Numbered from the stretch's first letter, positions 1-10,274 are shown. The stretch is DNA of 64,000 bases from Lamellibrachia columna (GCA_963662155.1 OY759263.1:25670048-25734047), one strand, 5' to 3'. A program made the numbers and translations. The notes: generated by a model from the sequence alone, not told the origin.

Positions 1-720
1 ATTCCTCCTCCATTGTTTTTTATATGTATTCCCTGTTTTTACTTTTATATTAAAATGGATTTGGTTATGGTCACTTGAACCCAAAGGTTCGTGTACTTTA
101 ACATTGTCAACTAGTTCATTTTGAGAAGACAAAATTAAATCTAACAAATTCCCACCTCTGGTTGGTTCCAAGACATGTTGAGTAAGGAAACAATCCTGTG
201 TTTGAAGTAGAAACTGATGGTCGTCACCTCCAGCACTCTCTAATGATTCCCACTGTATATGGCCATGGTTAAAATTACCCATTATAACACATTCTCCCTT
301 GCTCACTTCCCTTATCGCATTTTGTAATTTTACATCTTCCTCTTGTCCTATGTTAGGACTACGATAAACTACTCCTATTGTTAATGTTGAGTTCCTGGTA
401 ACTATGTTACATCAAATTGCTTCCACACTATCTGCTTCACTTTTCAGTGTTATTTCATATGCTTGGATAGATTCTTTAATATATAAAATTACTCCACCTC
501 CCCTTCTTACTCGTCTATCCTTCCTAAACATTACATAGCCTGTCAGTGCTAACTCAGCATCTACTATATCTTCATTTGCCCATGATTTTGTGATGCCTAT
601 TACATGAGGATCCATATCTGCTACCATAATGTCTAACTCACTTTTTTTATTTACTATGCTCCTGGCATTTAAGCATACACATTTAAGTTCATTGTCCGAA
701 ATTATTGGTGAACATTTCTT
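1..720 (-). pseudogene. LINE ORF2 endonuclease part (CR1/L2-like), broken and running off the window
   Basis: Read on the minus strand from about 720 down to 1, this is the apurinic-type endonuclease domain of a non-LTR retrotransposon, the enzyme that nicks target DNA for target-primed reverse transcription. Landmarks in order are LNARSI at the start, ITKSWANEDI, GGGVILYIKES, GVVYRSPN, MGNFN where GDFN is usual, LDLILS and GSSDHNQI. One in-frame TGA at 412-414 splits an otherwise continuous frame, and the GDFN aspartate is replaced by asparagine, so this copy is dead. The reverse transcriptase would lie to the left of the window. It sits directly upstream in sense order of the esterase ORF at 783-1300, so both belong to one element. 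CR1/L2-like is a family-level judgement from the motifs and the esterase partner. Confidence 0.8.
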
Positions 721-782
721 TGGATGTGTATTTGTAGTAGTACTCCTTTGAGTTTTCTCTGTCAGTTCCCCATGCGCATCTA

Positions 783-1300
783 GTTTAAATAATTTATGGT
801 ACCTGTGCCCTCGTCGACAACTCTGACAAACTCACACCCAAGAACTGCAGCGCCCTTCCATGTCAGATGAAGTCCATCTCTCATGAAAAAGTCACCTCTT
901 CCCACAAAGTTTAACCACATGTCTACGAAGCCTACTCCCTCCTCCATACATACCTTCTGTACCTGTGTGTTGATCGCCATCCTCCTACAGTTCCTATATT
1001 CCTCACCCCTGCCTCCCATTATTGGTAATATCCCCGACAATACAATCTGTCCAACTCGTGCCTCTTTAAGTGTCTTGATCAACCTCCTGTACTTACCAAT
1101 GATGGCTGACGTTCCCTCCTTCTCTGCATTGTTCGTTCCCACATGCACGAGAACAGCACCTCCTATGCCACCACCCATGACTTGTCCCGCCTTCTCTGCT
1201 ATATCCTCTACTTTTGCCCCTGGTAGGCATACTGTTATGTCATCTCCTCTTTTTACAATTTTATCCACTTTCCTAATGATGGAATCCCCCATAATGGGAT
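783..1300 (-). pseudogene. LINE ORF1 with SGNH esterase domain, 5' truncated
   Basis: The minus-strand frame ending at a stop near 780 carries an SGNH-hydrolase fold: MGDSIIRKVDKI (block I GDS serine), HVGTNN (block III), LSGILP and DGLHLTWKG (block V D-x-x-H). Esterase domains of this type are known in ORF1 of some CR1-related LINEs. The reading frame itself is open, but sequence upstream of the GDS block (above about 1300) is replaced by plus-strand Polinton DNA, so the ORF1 N-terminus is missing. The gap to the endonuclease frame (about 60 bp) fits one bicistronic LINE. The plus-strand open frame over the same bases is a shadow up to about 1300. Confidence 0.8.
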
Positions 1301-2534
1301 GGTACACGCGACGATGGGAAGAGAACGACTTCCGCCCCGAATCGGCGCAGATGTACGGACAGACGACTGCAGAATGGTTGACTTGGGAATCCGAACGCAC
1401 GGGACGTTCCATACGACAACAGATAAACGGGCGAGAGAAGAGAATAGGCAAACTTCCGGTGGACTGGTGGTGTAGTGAGACGAACACGGCTTGTCAGTTC
1501 CGTGGATGATTTTTCCATGGTCTCCCGTGCACACGAGAAGAGGTGAACGCCGTCAACGGGAAACCCATGGCGCAACTGCTCGCCGAGACCCGAAAGAACA
1601 CCGCCTACCTACGTCACTTTGTCAAGGTCGTCGAGCTGTGGAAAGAGATGAGAAGAGATCCGGCCGAAAAAAAGTGTCTGGATGCTGCATTTCCCCGACG
1701 CCGACACGCGCGGTGGACGATGACGTCGCAACAGATCCTGATCGGCGTGCGTGCCGGAACCGTGTTCGGTATGATGAGTGCGACATTTGCGTACCGGAAG
1801 AATTACGTGAGCACTTTGCCGAGATGCAGCCCGTGTTCAAGAACATCCGTCTGACGCGCGACGATGGAAAAAAAACTGTCACGTACGCCCTGCCCGTACA
1901 CGTGGGATTATTCGTTCTGCAGTACGCCAAGATGCGTATGTTGCAGTTATATTACGACTTTATCAACAGATACATGGAGCGCCTTATGTTCCAGTACTGC
2001 GAGATGCATACAGATAGTGCTTATTTGGCCTTGGTCGGTGAGTCCGTCGATGCCCTCGTGACCCAGGAAGTACGAGAATATTATTTCCGACATCGTTCCG
2101 AATGGCTCCCGTCCGAATGTTGCGACGAATTTCGGAACGAGTACGTGCGCTGTCGACTCGCCGATCGCCTGTGGAACGGTGACGACGCGTGCTGTAAGGC
2201 GCGCAGATCATTCGATAAGAGAACAATGGGTCTGTTCAATATCGAGTGGTCCGGTGACGGGTTCGTGGGGTTGTGCAGCAAGACGTAATATTGCTTCGAA
2301 GCTACCGACAAGTACAGCACCAAACGAATGAGCAAACGTCACAACGCCATCGACAAGGACGCGTTCCTGGAGGTGCTCACCAACCGTCGGAGCGGAAGTA
2401 GAATGAACCGCGGGTTCCGGGTGCGTCACTCGACCGTGTTGACGTACGTACAGGAACGGGCGGCCCTCACCTACTTCTACGCCAAACGCGTGGTACACGA
2501 GGATGGGGTGACCACGGGTCCGGTGGACGTGTAG
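1300..2534 (+). pseudogene. Polinton protein-primed DNA polymerase B, C-terminal part with internal deletion
   Basis: The family replicates the Polinton genome by protein priming. Frame 1300-1854 holds the conserved stretch around EVNAVNGKPMAQLLAETRK and AFPRRRHARWTMT; the reading then shifts to another frame (about 1770-2534) with VFKNIRLTRDD, LQYAKMRMLQLYYDF, motif-C-like MHTDSAYLAL and WNGDDACCKARRSFDKRT. Directly after the TRDD motif the sequence jumps to the LFVLQYAK block, so the segment that should carry polymerase motif A is missing. A stop lies at 1507-1509, a frameshift at about 1780-1800, and a TAA at 2286-2288 interrupts the SKT-YCFE region. The last frame runs on to the natural-looking end at 2534 (GPVDV). 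No function is expected. Confidence 0.8.
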
Positions 2535-2572
2535 ATAAGACGATGCACTCTGGTCGTCTTTGCTAAGCGATC

Positions 2573-3120
2573 ATGGATGCACGTTAGAAACATCCCTTCA
2601 CGTGCATCGTCGCCGGACCGACGGGATGCGGCAAAAGTACTTTCGTGACGCGTAAGCTGCGTCACGCTGCTGCGATGATCGAACCACCCCCCGAAAAAAT
2701 CACGTTGTGTTGAGGAGAATGGCAAGAGGCTTACGCAACGAATGACTTAGTCGACGTGCGGTTCGAGGAAGGGTTACCGACGGCGGCCATGTTCGAATCG
2801 ACAACGAGGAACCTCATCGTTATAGACGATCAAATGGCAGAAACGGACGAACGGGTCACGAACTTGTTCGCTAAAAAAGTCATCACAGGAACACGTCCGT
2901 GCTGCATCTCGTACAGAACCTGTTCCCTAAAAACAAGGAGAGTCGTACCATCAGTCTGAACTCTCAGTACATGGTGGTGTTCAAGAATCCCCGTGATACA
3001 TGGCTTGGCAGATGTATCTGGGGCGCGTCAAGTTCGTTCAACAGGCTTTTAAAGAAAAGCATGACACGCCCGAGGACATGCGTCTGCTCACTACCATCTC
3101 TCCAGACGATGGTGTATAAG
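2573..3120 (+). pseudogene. Polinton genome-packaging ATPase (A32/FtsK-HerA type)
   Basis: An ATG at 2573 opens a frame that, despite stops at the fifth codon and near 2715, encodes a P-loop ATPase: Walker A GPTGCGKST (about 2615-2641), the EWQEAYATNDL region and Walker B LIVIDDQM (about 2812-2838). The family packages viral or Polinton DNA into capsids. After about 2890 the frame shifts, and the C-terminal blocks (LVQNLFPKNKESRTI, LNSQYMVVFKNPRD) continue to about 3118, with at least one further shift near 3000. It follows PolB by 38 bp, the usual compact Polinton spacing. Confidence 0.75.
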
Positions 3121-3155
3121 AAGACCACGTGTGTGGTTCGTCTCTTTTTTCTCAC

Positions 3156-3525
3156 CATGTCTGACCTGGTGAAGAGATACATTTTGTGTATACATGCTCT
3201 GAACAGATAGAAGGGCACCAAATTGAGAAGAGCCATCATCGACAACGCCGACGTCGATCTCCTGTGTGCACTGGTCGAGTGTGCCTATCACATATTAAAA
3301 AAGAACATTCCATTGATTGATTTACAGAGGCGACGTTTGAGTAAATACAGGACTAAATTACGCGAGTTGGCTCAGAGACGAACACCCGCCACCAGGAGGA
3401 GATGCATCTTACTGCCACAACAGGTCGGCGAGGGACAGAGCGGAGGTTTATTATCGGCCGTCCTAGCACCGTTGGCAAGTTCGGTCTTTCTATCCTTGCT
3501 CCGAGAGTTACTGCTCAAGAGGTAG
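3156..3525 (+). pseudogene. Polinton small basic ORF with hydrophobic C-terminus
   Basis: About 120 codons start at an ATG at 3156 with one internal TAG near 3210. The middle is strongly basic (LQRRRLSKYRTKLRELAQRR, then RRRC) and the end is hydrophobic and Gly/Leu-rich (GGLLSAVLAPLASSVFLSLL). Small basic ORFs with this layout occur next to the ATPase in Polintons and have been compared with adenovirus core or minor-capsid peptides; that comparison is recall and unproven here. Function is not assigned. Confidence 0.5.
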
Positions 3526-3529
3526 AGAT

Positions 3530-4283
3530 ATGGAACACGCACGCAAGATGGCCTTGGAGGACCCACGACTGTTGGACACTCTTCGTTCACCACCACCCCC
3601 AACTCCGACGGATACCTTAGGTAAGAAGGTGCAATCCCACGATGACGAGATGAAGACCATCCTCGATAGAAAGGACTTCGACGATAGGACCAAGGTAACA
3701 TTGTATAATCAGGTGTTGCAGCGGTACAACGTATTGTCCGATAAACACGTCAAGGAACCGGTACGCGTGGTCGCTTTGAACGAGACGGGGGTGGGACCGG
3801 TGGCGGTGATGGCGGTGGGTGCAGTAGGAGCTCCTAGTAACGGAATAGAGGCCGATGTCGTGGACACCGTTTCCAAAACCATGCAGGCCAAAGCCAGATG
3901 TTTGATGGAGCATCTCAAAAAAGATATGTGTGCCGGTTACCGGAAGTAACGTGGTGGATCTCATGAATGATCTGTTGCCTAAGAGAAAGACCGATCCGAC
4001 GGGATGAGAGCCATTTGCACGACAACTTCGTGACATCAACTTGCCCAAGGAGTTGGTCGGTAACGTCGCCAGGAGAGCCAACATACGTCAGGCGACGACG
4101 GTCATTCCGTCTTGTCGTCGAGCGCCGGATACTCCTCGCGCTGGTGCGGGTAGTGCACAAAGATCACTCAGTTGGACTCCCTTCGGTCGTCGGCGCATTC
4201 AGATGGAACATTCCATGCTCACCCCACCCCCGGAACGACAACGCAAGGCTTTGGCGTCATTGGCTAGTTGGGAAGACATTTAA
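3530..4283 (+). pseudogene. Polinton conserved ORF of unknown function (starts MEHARK)
   Basis: The ATG at 3530 lies 5 bp after the preceding stop. The frame gives a 139-residue N-terminal part (MEHARKMALEDPRLLDTL, then ILDRKDFDDRTKVTLYNQVL) ending at 3949. The C-terminal part continues in shifted frames (NDLLPKRKTDPTG, then LPKELVGNVARRANIRQATT, ending ASWEDI at 4283), so at least one frameshift and a TGA near 4005 break it. The charged, Pro-rich sequence has no catalytic motif I can name. I recall similar proteins in invertebrate Polintons between ATPase and integrase, but no function. Confidence 0.55.
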
Positions 4284-4447
4284 GGCGGTACGGTACGTCT
4301 CCATAGCACAGTGTGCACTGCGATGAGCTATCCACAGGACACGTACCGCTTCGTCGTCTTTGCGATATTTTGCGGTGGACGTTACTTACTTGCTGACGAT
4401 ATAGCCCGAAGTCTTATACAGTCGTTATTCGAGGTACGGATTCACTA

Positions 4448-4585
4448 CTAGACTGTCGGTCGTTCGTCATCCTTGTGGGTGTGGTAGTGGGTGTTCTGGT
4501 GTACGTCAGCGTACTCATCGTCACTCGTCAAAAACCGTGCTGCGGAGTCAACGTCACCACCACCAACCCATCGGATGTCTTTTAA
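4448..4585 (+). pseudogene. Short single-pass membrane ORF in the Polinton
   Basis: One frame across 4448-4585 encodes a hydrophobic stretch (FVILVGVVVGVLVYVSVLIV) followed by RQKPCC and a Ser/Thr-rich tail ending DVF. Its TAA overlaps the integrase ATG (taATG at 4583-4587), a compact arrangement that supports it being a genuine element gene. No in-frame ATG is obvious at its left, so the start is uncertain. Function unknown. Confidence 0.35.
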
Positions 4586-5220
4586 TGGCACAGAAGAATA
4601 CATGACTGACGAGGGTCTACTTCGACCCGAAATGCGTGGCAAGTTACAGTGGAGCCGACGCTTTGCGACGTGTCACGCGCGTGCAGAGGAAAATCGTCGA
4701 AGAATGGTTGTCGGAACAGGACGCCTATACCATACACGAACCAGCACGACGTCATTTCAGGAGACGCCGCGTCATCGTGGGAGGTACACGTCAGCAGTGG
4801 CAGTCCGATCTATTCGATTTGGCCAATTTGAAACTGACAACGACGGCATAACCTTTCTCCTCGCGTTGATCGACGTGTTCACGAAAGTGGCCTGGTGTGT
4901 ACCTCTGAAGAACAAGTCTGCGGCGTCATTGGTAGCAGCGCTGACAACCACGTTCACCAAAGGCTGGCCAAAGACGTTGCAGACAGATCAAGGACTGGAA
5001 TTTCTTAATCAATCTGTTCAGGGTCTATTGAGGAAGTACGGCATCCATCACTTCTCCACTCACAACGCGGAGACGAAGGCGAGCATCGTCGAAAGATTTA
5101 ATCGTACGTTGAAGACGCGTATGTGGCGACACTTCACGAAACACCAGACGTGGCGATACATCGACGTCCTGCAAGACTTGATTCACATCCGCACCCAGGC
5201 CCTGACGGGGGTGGACTCGT
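4585..5220 (+). pseudogene. Polinton retroviral-type integrase (DDE), frameshifted
   Basis: The enzyme would insert the Polinton into host DNA. The first frame (4585 to about 4850, one early TGA) carries WLSEQDAYTIHEPARRHF and QWQSDLFDL with the first catalytic Asp. A shift near 4830-4855 leads into a second frame with FLLALIDVFTKVAWCVPLKN, LQTDQGLEF (second Asp) and ASIVERFNRTLKTRMW (catalytic Glu), ending near 5205 in QDLIHIRTQALTG. The DDE residues are preserved but split over two frames. The C-terminal domain is lost where the Gypsy gag begins. Part of the open frame upstream of about 4850 in the second frame is a shadow. Confidence 0.85.
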
Positions 5221-6117
5221 TTAGTTTAAATGAGCTGAACGCTGGTATACTCGACAATCGCGCCGTATATGTCCACGTTTGTGGCAGTGGAAGCACTCCA
5301 CTCCACGTCCGGCTTCACTGGAACGACCCAACTGCCTCGGTCCGGGGCCACTTGACATGGCCGACAGAATCTGCTGCTGCTGACTCAGCACCTCGGTGAT
5401 TGCGTGCTGTTGGGCAGCTAGTCCCTCAGAGAACAGCTTTCTCTGGGCAGCTAACTCATCCCAGACTTTGGCCAATGCATCAGGGGGCGTTGCGTCACAC
5501 TGGGCGCGTTGCGTCACGTCTTCCACCTCATCAGCCCACATCAGGGCCACTTTCCGGATCGCCAGATATGTGCTGGCTGGCTCGCGCTCGACCCGACGTT
5601 TCAATTCCCATCGGGGATGGACGTCTCGCACATTCTCAATCAGCTGTTCGCGCAACACCCGGTCGCGGTCGTCGGCTATTCCTGGTGATGTCCTCTGCAG
5701 GCGATCCACCAGCTCGACCAGGCCATGCGAGAAGTCCGATATTATTTCTGAATTCTGTTGCCGTCGTTCGTAGTAGCTCTGATGTTGAGCTTTTCTCGCC
5801 AAAAACCTCCTCCAGGGCAGAGAAGATCTGTTCTGCGTCACCCCGAACTTCGTCAGGCTGACACCGCATCTCCATCCGGGCTGCCCCCTCCAGATAGCTG
5901 ATCGCGAAATTTGCTGGAACACGTCCTGTCAGACCCTGCACAATGATGCAGGCCCTCGCCTCCTCCAGCCAATTAGGGACACGTCGCTGGCCCCACTGAA
6001 GTGACGCAGCTTGCGTTTACGCTGAATCACAACGCTGGTCGCAGATTGTCCAGCCCGATCCCTCATTCGCTGTAACTCTTGCTGCATTGCCGCCAGTTCG
6101 TCCTGGAGATCCTCCAT
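5221..6117 (-). pseudogene. Gypsy-type LTR retrotransposon gag with zinc knuckle, frameshifted
   Basis: Minus-strand gag starts at 6117 with MEDLQDELAAMQQELQRM, a coiled-coil-like N-terminus. The capsid-like core (AISYLEGAARMEMRC, FSALEEVFGEKSSTSELL) is in a second frame, and the rest (YYERRQQNSEIISDFSHGLV, then Gln-rich) in a third frame to 5221. A CCHC zinc knuckle, CFHCHKRGHIRRDC, lies near the C-terminus. Two frameshifts (about 5935 and 5790) make it a pseudogene. The frame ends at the junction with the Polinton integrase, so protease and pol are absent here. Confidence 0.8.
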
Positions 6118-6189
6118 CCTGCCTTTCCCAGTTGTTGTTTAATACATATTAAAAGCAGACACGAAACAAAAAAAACCTTTGTTTGGCCC

Positions 6190-6207
6190 ATCCCACTTCT
6201 GACACCA
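6190..6207 (-). other. Candidate primer-binding site of the Gypsy element
   Basis: On the minus strand, 73 bp upstream of the gag ATG, the sequence starts TGGTGTCAGAAGTGGGA. A TGG start and this position between LTR and gag are what a tRNA-primed PBS looks like; the match resembles PBSs complementary to a leucine tRNA. No LTR follows at higher coordinates: plus-strand LINE sequence begins immediately at 6208. Confidence 0.5.
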
Positions 6208-7130
6208 AGAGAAGGCCTTCGTAGACCAAGAGAAGGCCTTCGACAGGGTTTAACAGAGACAAAGTTTGGAGAGTACTGGAAACGTACAACGTGAAAGGAC
6301 AACTCCTGGACACCATCAGACCCATCTATGCCAACAGCATACATCTGGAGTGAGACAAGGGACTATGCAATCACCACCGCTGTTCATTGGGTGCATGGAC
6401 AAGATAACAAAGCAGGCAAACCAAGAACCAGAAACCTTAAATGAAATGTTGTTTGCCTATGACCAAAACTTTGAAAACGAAGATGATAAGAAATTGGAAA
6501 AGTTGAAAAAGCACACAAACAGCCTCAAAACCACATGTGAAGAATTCGATATGGAGATCAGCATCAGCAAGACCGAGTCAATGAAGGTGAGTAGAATACT
6601 CATCAAGCTCAACATCGATATTGGCGGCACTCAACTCCAGCATGTGATCGAGTTCAAGAACTTCGGCAGCAAATTTGCAGAAGATGGACGATTTAACAGA
6701 AAACGCAGTCCAGAAAGCAAACAACGTCAGCTACCAGCTTGCACTGCTCCTGAAAAATCCCAACATCCACACCGAAACTCCATCTTCTTCCCCACCTTGA
6801 TACACATGACCCAGATCTAAAGCCTTGAAAGAAAGATCAGAACCTGCGAGATGAGATGTCTATGAAGAGCCATAAAAAAGACCAAACGAGACATGAAAAG
6901 AAACGAACGCATCACGGAAATGGTTGGAACAACGCCAGTCCACCTCTACATACAACAAGAGAGAATCAAGTAGTTTGAACATCTGACACACATGGCCACC
7001 AAGCAACTGGCCCTCAATGCATACAACACCAGGATGACAGGCTTCAATGAGAGAGGGAGACCAAGGAAACCTTGGAGTGCAGGCGTGATAACGTATTCTG
7101 GACTCGCACATCACGTGTACTGACATGTCT
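6208..7130 (+). pseudogene. Non-LTR retrotransposon reverse transcriptase remnant (C-terminal half)
   Basis: The plus strand reads QEKAFD near 6230 (RT motif A region), NRDKVWRVLETYNVKGQLLD, TSGVRQGTMQSPPLF (motif B, usual G-V-R-Q-G), MLFAYDQ where FADD is usual (motif C destroyed), SISKTESMKVSR and IEFKNFGSKFAEDGRFN. The thumb and tail follow in other frames (RNERITEMVGTTPVHLYIQQ, NAYNTRMTGFNERGRPRK) to about 7130. It is a widespread invertebrate LINE type related to the RTE/Jockey-like group; the clade is not resolved from this fragment. Frame changes and the lost catalytic Asp pair make it inactive. Confidence 0.75.
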
Positions 7131-7160
7131 TGAATGATGGAGAGTTCTCAACCAATAGCC

Positions 7161-7460
7161 TCAACATTCGTCATTCTCTAAAGCAATTGCCACGAGGCTA
7201 ACAACAAATCCAATTCCCTCGTGAGGTGTCCGTACGTCATACAGTGACAGCCCCGTTTCTGGGAGAATGAACCAGTCACGGCTAGATGTGTCTTCCCATT
7301 TGGTGCCGAGTTGCATTGTATTGCACTCGACGTATAGAATTATGTTAGGTAACGTATTTTCAAGCCGATGTATCACATACACATCATTATCAATGGAAAC
7401 AATAAACTTGGCTTTTCCCATGGTCATCATACCTACAAATTTTAGAACGTTAAACAACAT
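7161..7460 (-). pseudogene. Fragment resembling a GT31 (beta-1,3-galactosyltransferase-like) enzyme
   Basis: The 99-codon minus-strand frame reads GKAKFIVSIDNDVYV, comparable to the GT31 metal-binding stretch K-F-x-x-K-x-D-D-D-V-F-V, then RLENTL, KWEDTSSRDWF, and LYDVRTPHEGIGFVVS, comparable to the Y-P-x-x-x-x-G-x-G-Y-V-x-S block. Such enzymes act in the Golgi and transfer sugars in beta-1,3 linkage. The metal-binding triad reads D-N-D and no flanking enzyme sequence is seen, so this is either a lone exon or a pseudogene fragment. The family call rests on motif spacing only. Confidence 0.4.
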
Positions 7461-8844
7461 ATGAAAAAATCACGTGTATACTGTATATTTAGCAATACTA
7501 CGAACAAACTTGAACCCAAATTATGGCACGTGGACAAAGAAGCAGCAGTAGGTTGATCAAGTGTACAACAATGGTGTTCTATTTTTGGTCTGCCTGAATA
7601 ACAAGATATACCAAGAAATCACTAACTTGAGACCTAATAATTGGTATATGTTCTATTATGGAAGCATCGAATACGTCAACTCTGCAGTATATTAGATTGA
7701 GACAAATGCTGTTCAGTTTGTGTTCCACTTTGCAACTTTTGATACAGCCCACCCTAATATGTAACATGAAGTTCTTGAATATAAAATGTTCTTTGTATAT
7801 TTGCCCCGACCTAGAATGAAGGGGACGTCCCGAATAGAGGAGAACGAGCGCTGATTCGCGGAGAGCCTGTCGCTGACGCAGCATAGGCACAAAGCCTCTT
7901 TGATGAGAGTCAGTCAGTCGTATAGAGATTACTGCGAGTGTCAATGTCCCTGTATCTCACACATCAAATGTCACAATTTGATCAAAATCTTGAACGACCA
8001 CAAACTGACTGGCGCAGTTTGCTCTATAGGAGAACCCAATGCCACTGTGCTATCATCCAACACATTTACCACCTGATACACAAGTAGCAACCTGTCCGTC
8101 GGGGGACTTGGAGATGTGGCTTGGTCTTGCTTGCATACTGAGGACTTGGACTTGGTATCGAAGAAAAACAATTTCCAACATCTCTAATAAATGACTTACT
8201 ATACATATATGTCTTACTTTACAACTGGTTAAATGTGCATAATATAACTGGAAAATGGTCATGGGAGATAAATGGAACATAGCAGACAAGACAGGCTACA
8301 AATCAGAATCATTAAGAGCCAAGTGAAAATGTTTGGGAACATTCATTTAGTTTACATATTAAAATGCCCTGAGTTTGTGAAACCATATCCCACAATGAAT
8401 ATTGTAGCCGTCAAATTTAGCAACGGTAAAATGGTGCCCTTTACTGAGTATTGAATGAGTCATTCGAGATATTGCCACAAATGCCCTTTCCAAAGAAATG
8501 AACACGCCATGTCTAGATCATCGACTGTGTTATGCTCGCTCTGGTGAGCAAGCCTCGGGATAGTGCATGGCGATAACGGCTGGTAGCGGCCCATTCTATA
8601 TAGTGTGACGCTAGTTCTAACTGTCCGGTAGTGGCCGCTCACATCTAGTGTGACACTAGTTCCAAACGCCGGACGAGAACGTTACAAAACAACGACAGTG
8701 GTTGGAATCCTCTGGCAGCTGTACGAAGCCGTTCAGCCAACACCCAACTAAACAGAAATGAGTGCCTGGTTATCGATAATAGTTATAAGCTCCTGGAATT
8801 GATTAATGTCGCAAAGTATAAATTTAACCTTTAAACCAAAAAAC
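7461..8844. other. No gene recognised
   Basis: The stretch has only short open frames without recognisable motifs. It is unique-looking, moderately AT-rich sequence. Around 8560-8665 a phrase containing gtgacgctagtt / gtgacactagtt recurs twice about 60 bp apart, a weak local duplication. Confidence 0.5.
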
Positions 8845-8970
8845 CATTGAGTCATGTCACTATGATGACGCGGATGCAGTCCGTATTAGAATTGACTGAG
8901 TCATGTCGTTATGATGACAGCGGTGACAGCCGACGCTAGATTTGACCGAATCATGTCACTACGACTCGGT
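8845..8970. repeat. Diverged tandem repeat, about 48-50 bp unit, three copies
   Basis: Copies begin near 8847, 8895 and 8944, each with a core like gagtcatgtcactatgatga followed by a variable part. The third copy is cut short. Confidence 0.65.
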
Positions 8971-9089
8971 GAAACGTTCCGTTGCTTGAGCGCACCAGGG
9001 CCTGCATCGTCACATGTAACAGGCAAACACATTCACTCGCGCCAACCAACATATACGCACCAACATACTAACGCTCTATGCCAATCCCT

Positions 9090-9262
9090 GGGAGCAAGGG
9101 ATAATATGTTTTCTATCCATCAATGTGAGCACGGGACAATGGTTTGCTCCAAAAAATGTGAGCCAGGGACAATGTGTTATCTCTCAATATTGTAAGCCAG
9201 GGACAATGTGTTTTCTCCAAAAAGGTGAGCCAGACACTATTTGTTGTCTCCAACACAGCTAA
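9090..9262. repeat. Diverged tandem repeat, about 35-40 bp unit, four to five copies
   Basis: The phrase gtgagccagggacaatgtgt followed by ttctccaaaaa recurs with variation at about 9127, 9160, 9195 and 9225, preceded by a weaker copy near 9090. Confidence 0.65.
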
Positions 9263-9439
9263 CATGTTTGGGTGTAGGGGTCCCATATGCAGCGATGAAC
9301 TCCAGTTGTGGTCTGACAACAGTGAGCTAAGCTCTGATTTTTATATGTTGCTGGTAACCTGGCGATTTCTCAGGAGGAACGAATTAATGTCGTCATTCCA
9401 GTTCAGTGTTTTTCTTTATTAATTTGACCGTGAATAGTG

Positions 9440-9600
9440 TATTGATAAGCACTTCTCGTTGTCGGTTGTCTTTCTTTTTCTTTCGCTTAGACTCCTGCAC
9501 GAAGTGGTTGACGAGACGCGAGTCGAAATCCTCACTACCCATTTGAGTGTCACCAGCTGTTGATTTCACTTCAAAGATGCCGTCCTCAATTGTGGCGGTG
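9440..9600 (-). pseudogene. HSP70 fragment
   Basis: The minus strand encodes [20 protein letters not shown] then [14 protein letters not shown] and a Lys-rich stretch. This is the cytosolic HSP70 nucleotide-binding-domain segment around the conserved [16 protein letters not shown] signature (ATPase chaperone family). Here H-L-G-G is Q-M-G-S, Lys replaces usual residues, and the frame soon runs into unrelated sequence at both sides. Only about 50 residues survive, with no upstream phosphate-loop segment nearby, so it is most simply a decayed retrocopy or gene fragment. Confidence 0.75.
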
Positions 9601-9669
9601 TACATTATTATTATCATTATTAAATTGTGCAAGATATGAGTCCTGAGATGGTGCCGGTTTAACATCTAA

Positions 9670-10270
9670 TAAAATATTACCCCATTGGATATCATGAATA
9701 GCAACCTTGACTAAAATGTGCAATGCCTAGAAAAAGTATTATATTTCTTCTTCATGTGCCATGTCTGGCGACGTTGACGATCACCACACAATTATGTCAT
9801 TAGCATTAACACACCTTTTAATTTTATTGAAATGTTATAATTTGGTATTTCTAAATGGCTGATTCTATCCGCGATTCTATTAAGCAGATTTCACAGTAAT
9901 TTAATTTAAAGTTGTTGTTACAAATAAAACAAGTACTATGACAATAAAATGCTCATTGTAGAAACAAGCTTATTAACTGGCTTTCTTGTCTCAAATCCAA
10001 GATCAAAGAGCTGGTTGCTACCCCCTTGCAAGGGGACACAATTAAGTGACCCCCGTTTCGATGGATATTTAATGATTCCGGCCCCACGTTGTGCACACCA
10101 TAATATGTTAAACGTACCTATTCATTATAAAATAAACCATTCAAACTAAAGACATGAATTACCTGCGGCGCAACTTTACCGTCACTTTTTGTCAGTCGCG
10201 GACTCCCTGTAATGCGACATAATATTCACATCATTATTTTCCAATTCCCACCAAACGTGATTGCGACGTC
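9670..10270. other. No gene recognised
   Basis: AT-rich sequence without a supported frame. Near 10245 and 10340 the phrase aacgtgattg followed by gacgt recurs on either side of the hairpin at 10275-10311. Confidence 0.5.
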
Positions 10271-10274
10271 GCAG

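Larger units (their letters stand above)
1300..5220 (+). mobile_element. Decayed Polinton/Maverick element (internal segment)
   Basis: Six co-directional pseudogenes follow one another: protein-primed PolB, packaging ATPase, a small basic/hydrophobic ORF, an ORF starting MEHARK, a small membrane protein and a retroviral-type integrase. This set is diagnostic of Polintons (Mavericks), the large virus-like DNA transposons of eukaryotes. No capsid or protease genes and no terminal inverted repeats are present. The left end is cut by the LINE at about 1300 and the right end by a Gypsy gag at about 5220. Many stops and frameshifts show it is inactive. The segment is visibly richer in CG dinucleotides than the DNA to its right. 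Confidence 0.85.

Noticed and set aside
883..1509. 208-codon plus-strand frame
   Set aside because: Left part is the complement of LINE ORF1 (esterase); only the part after about 1300 is real PolB-derived sequence, annotated there.
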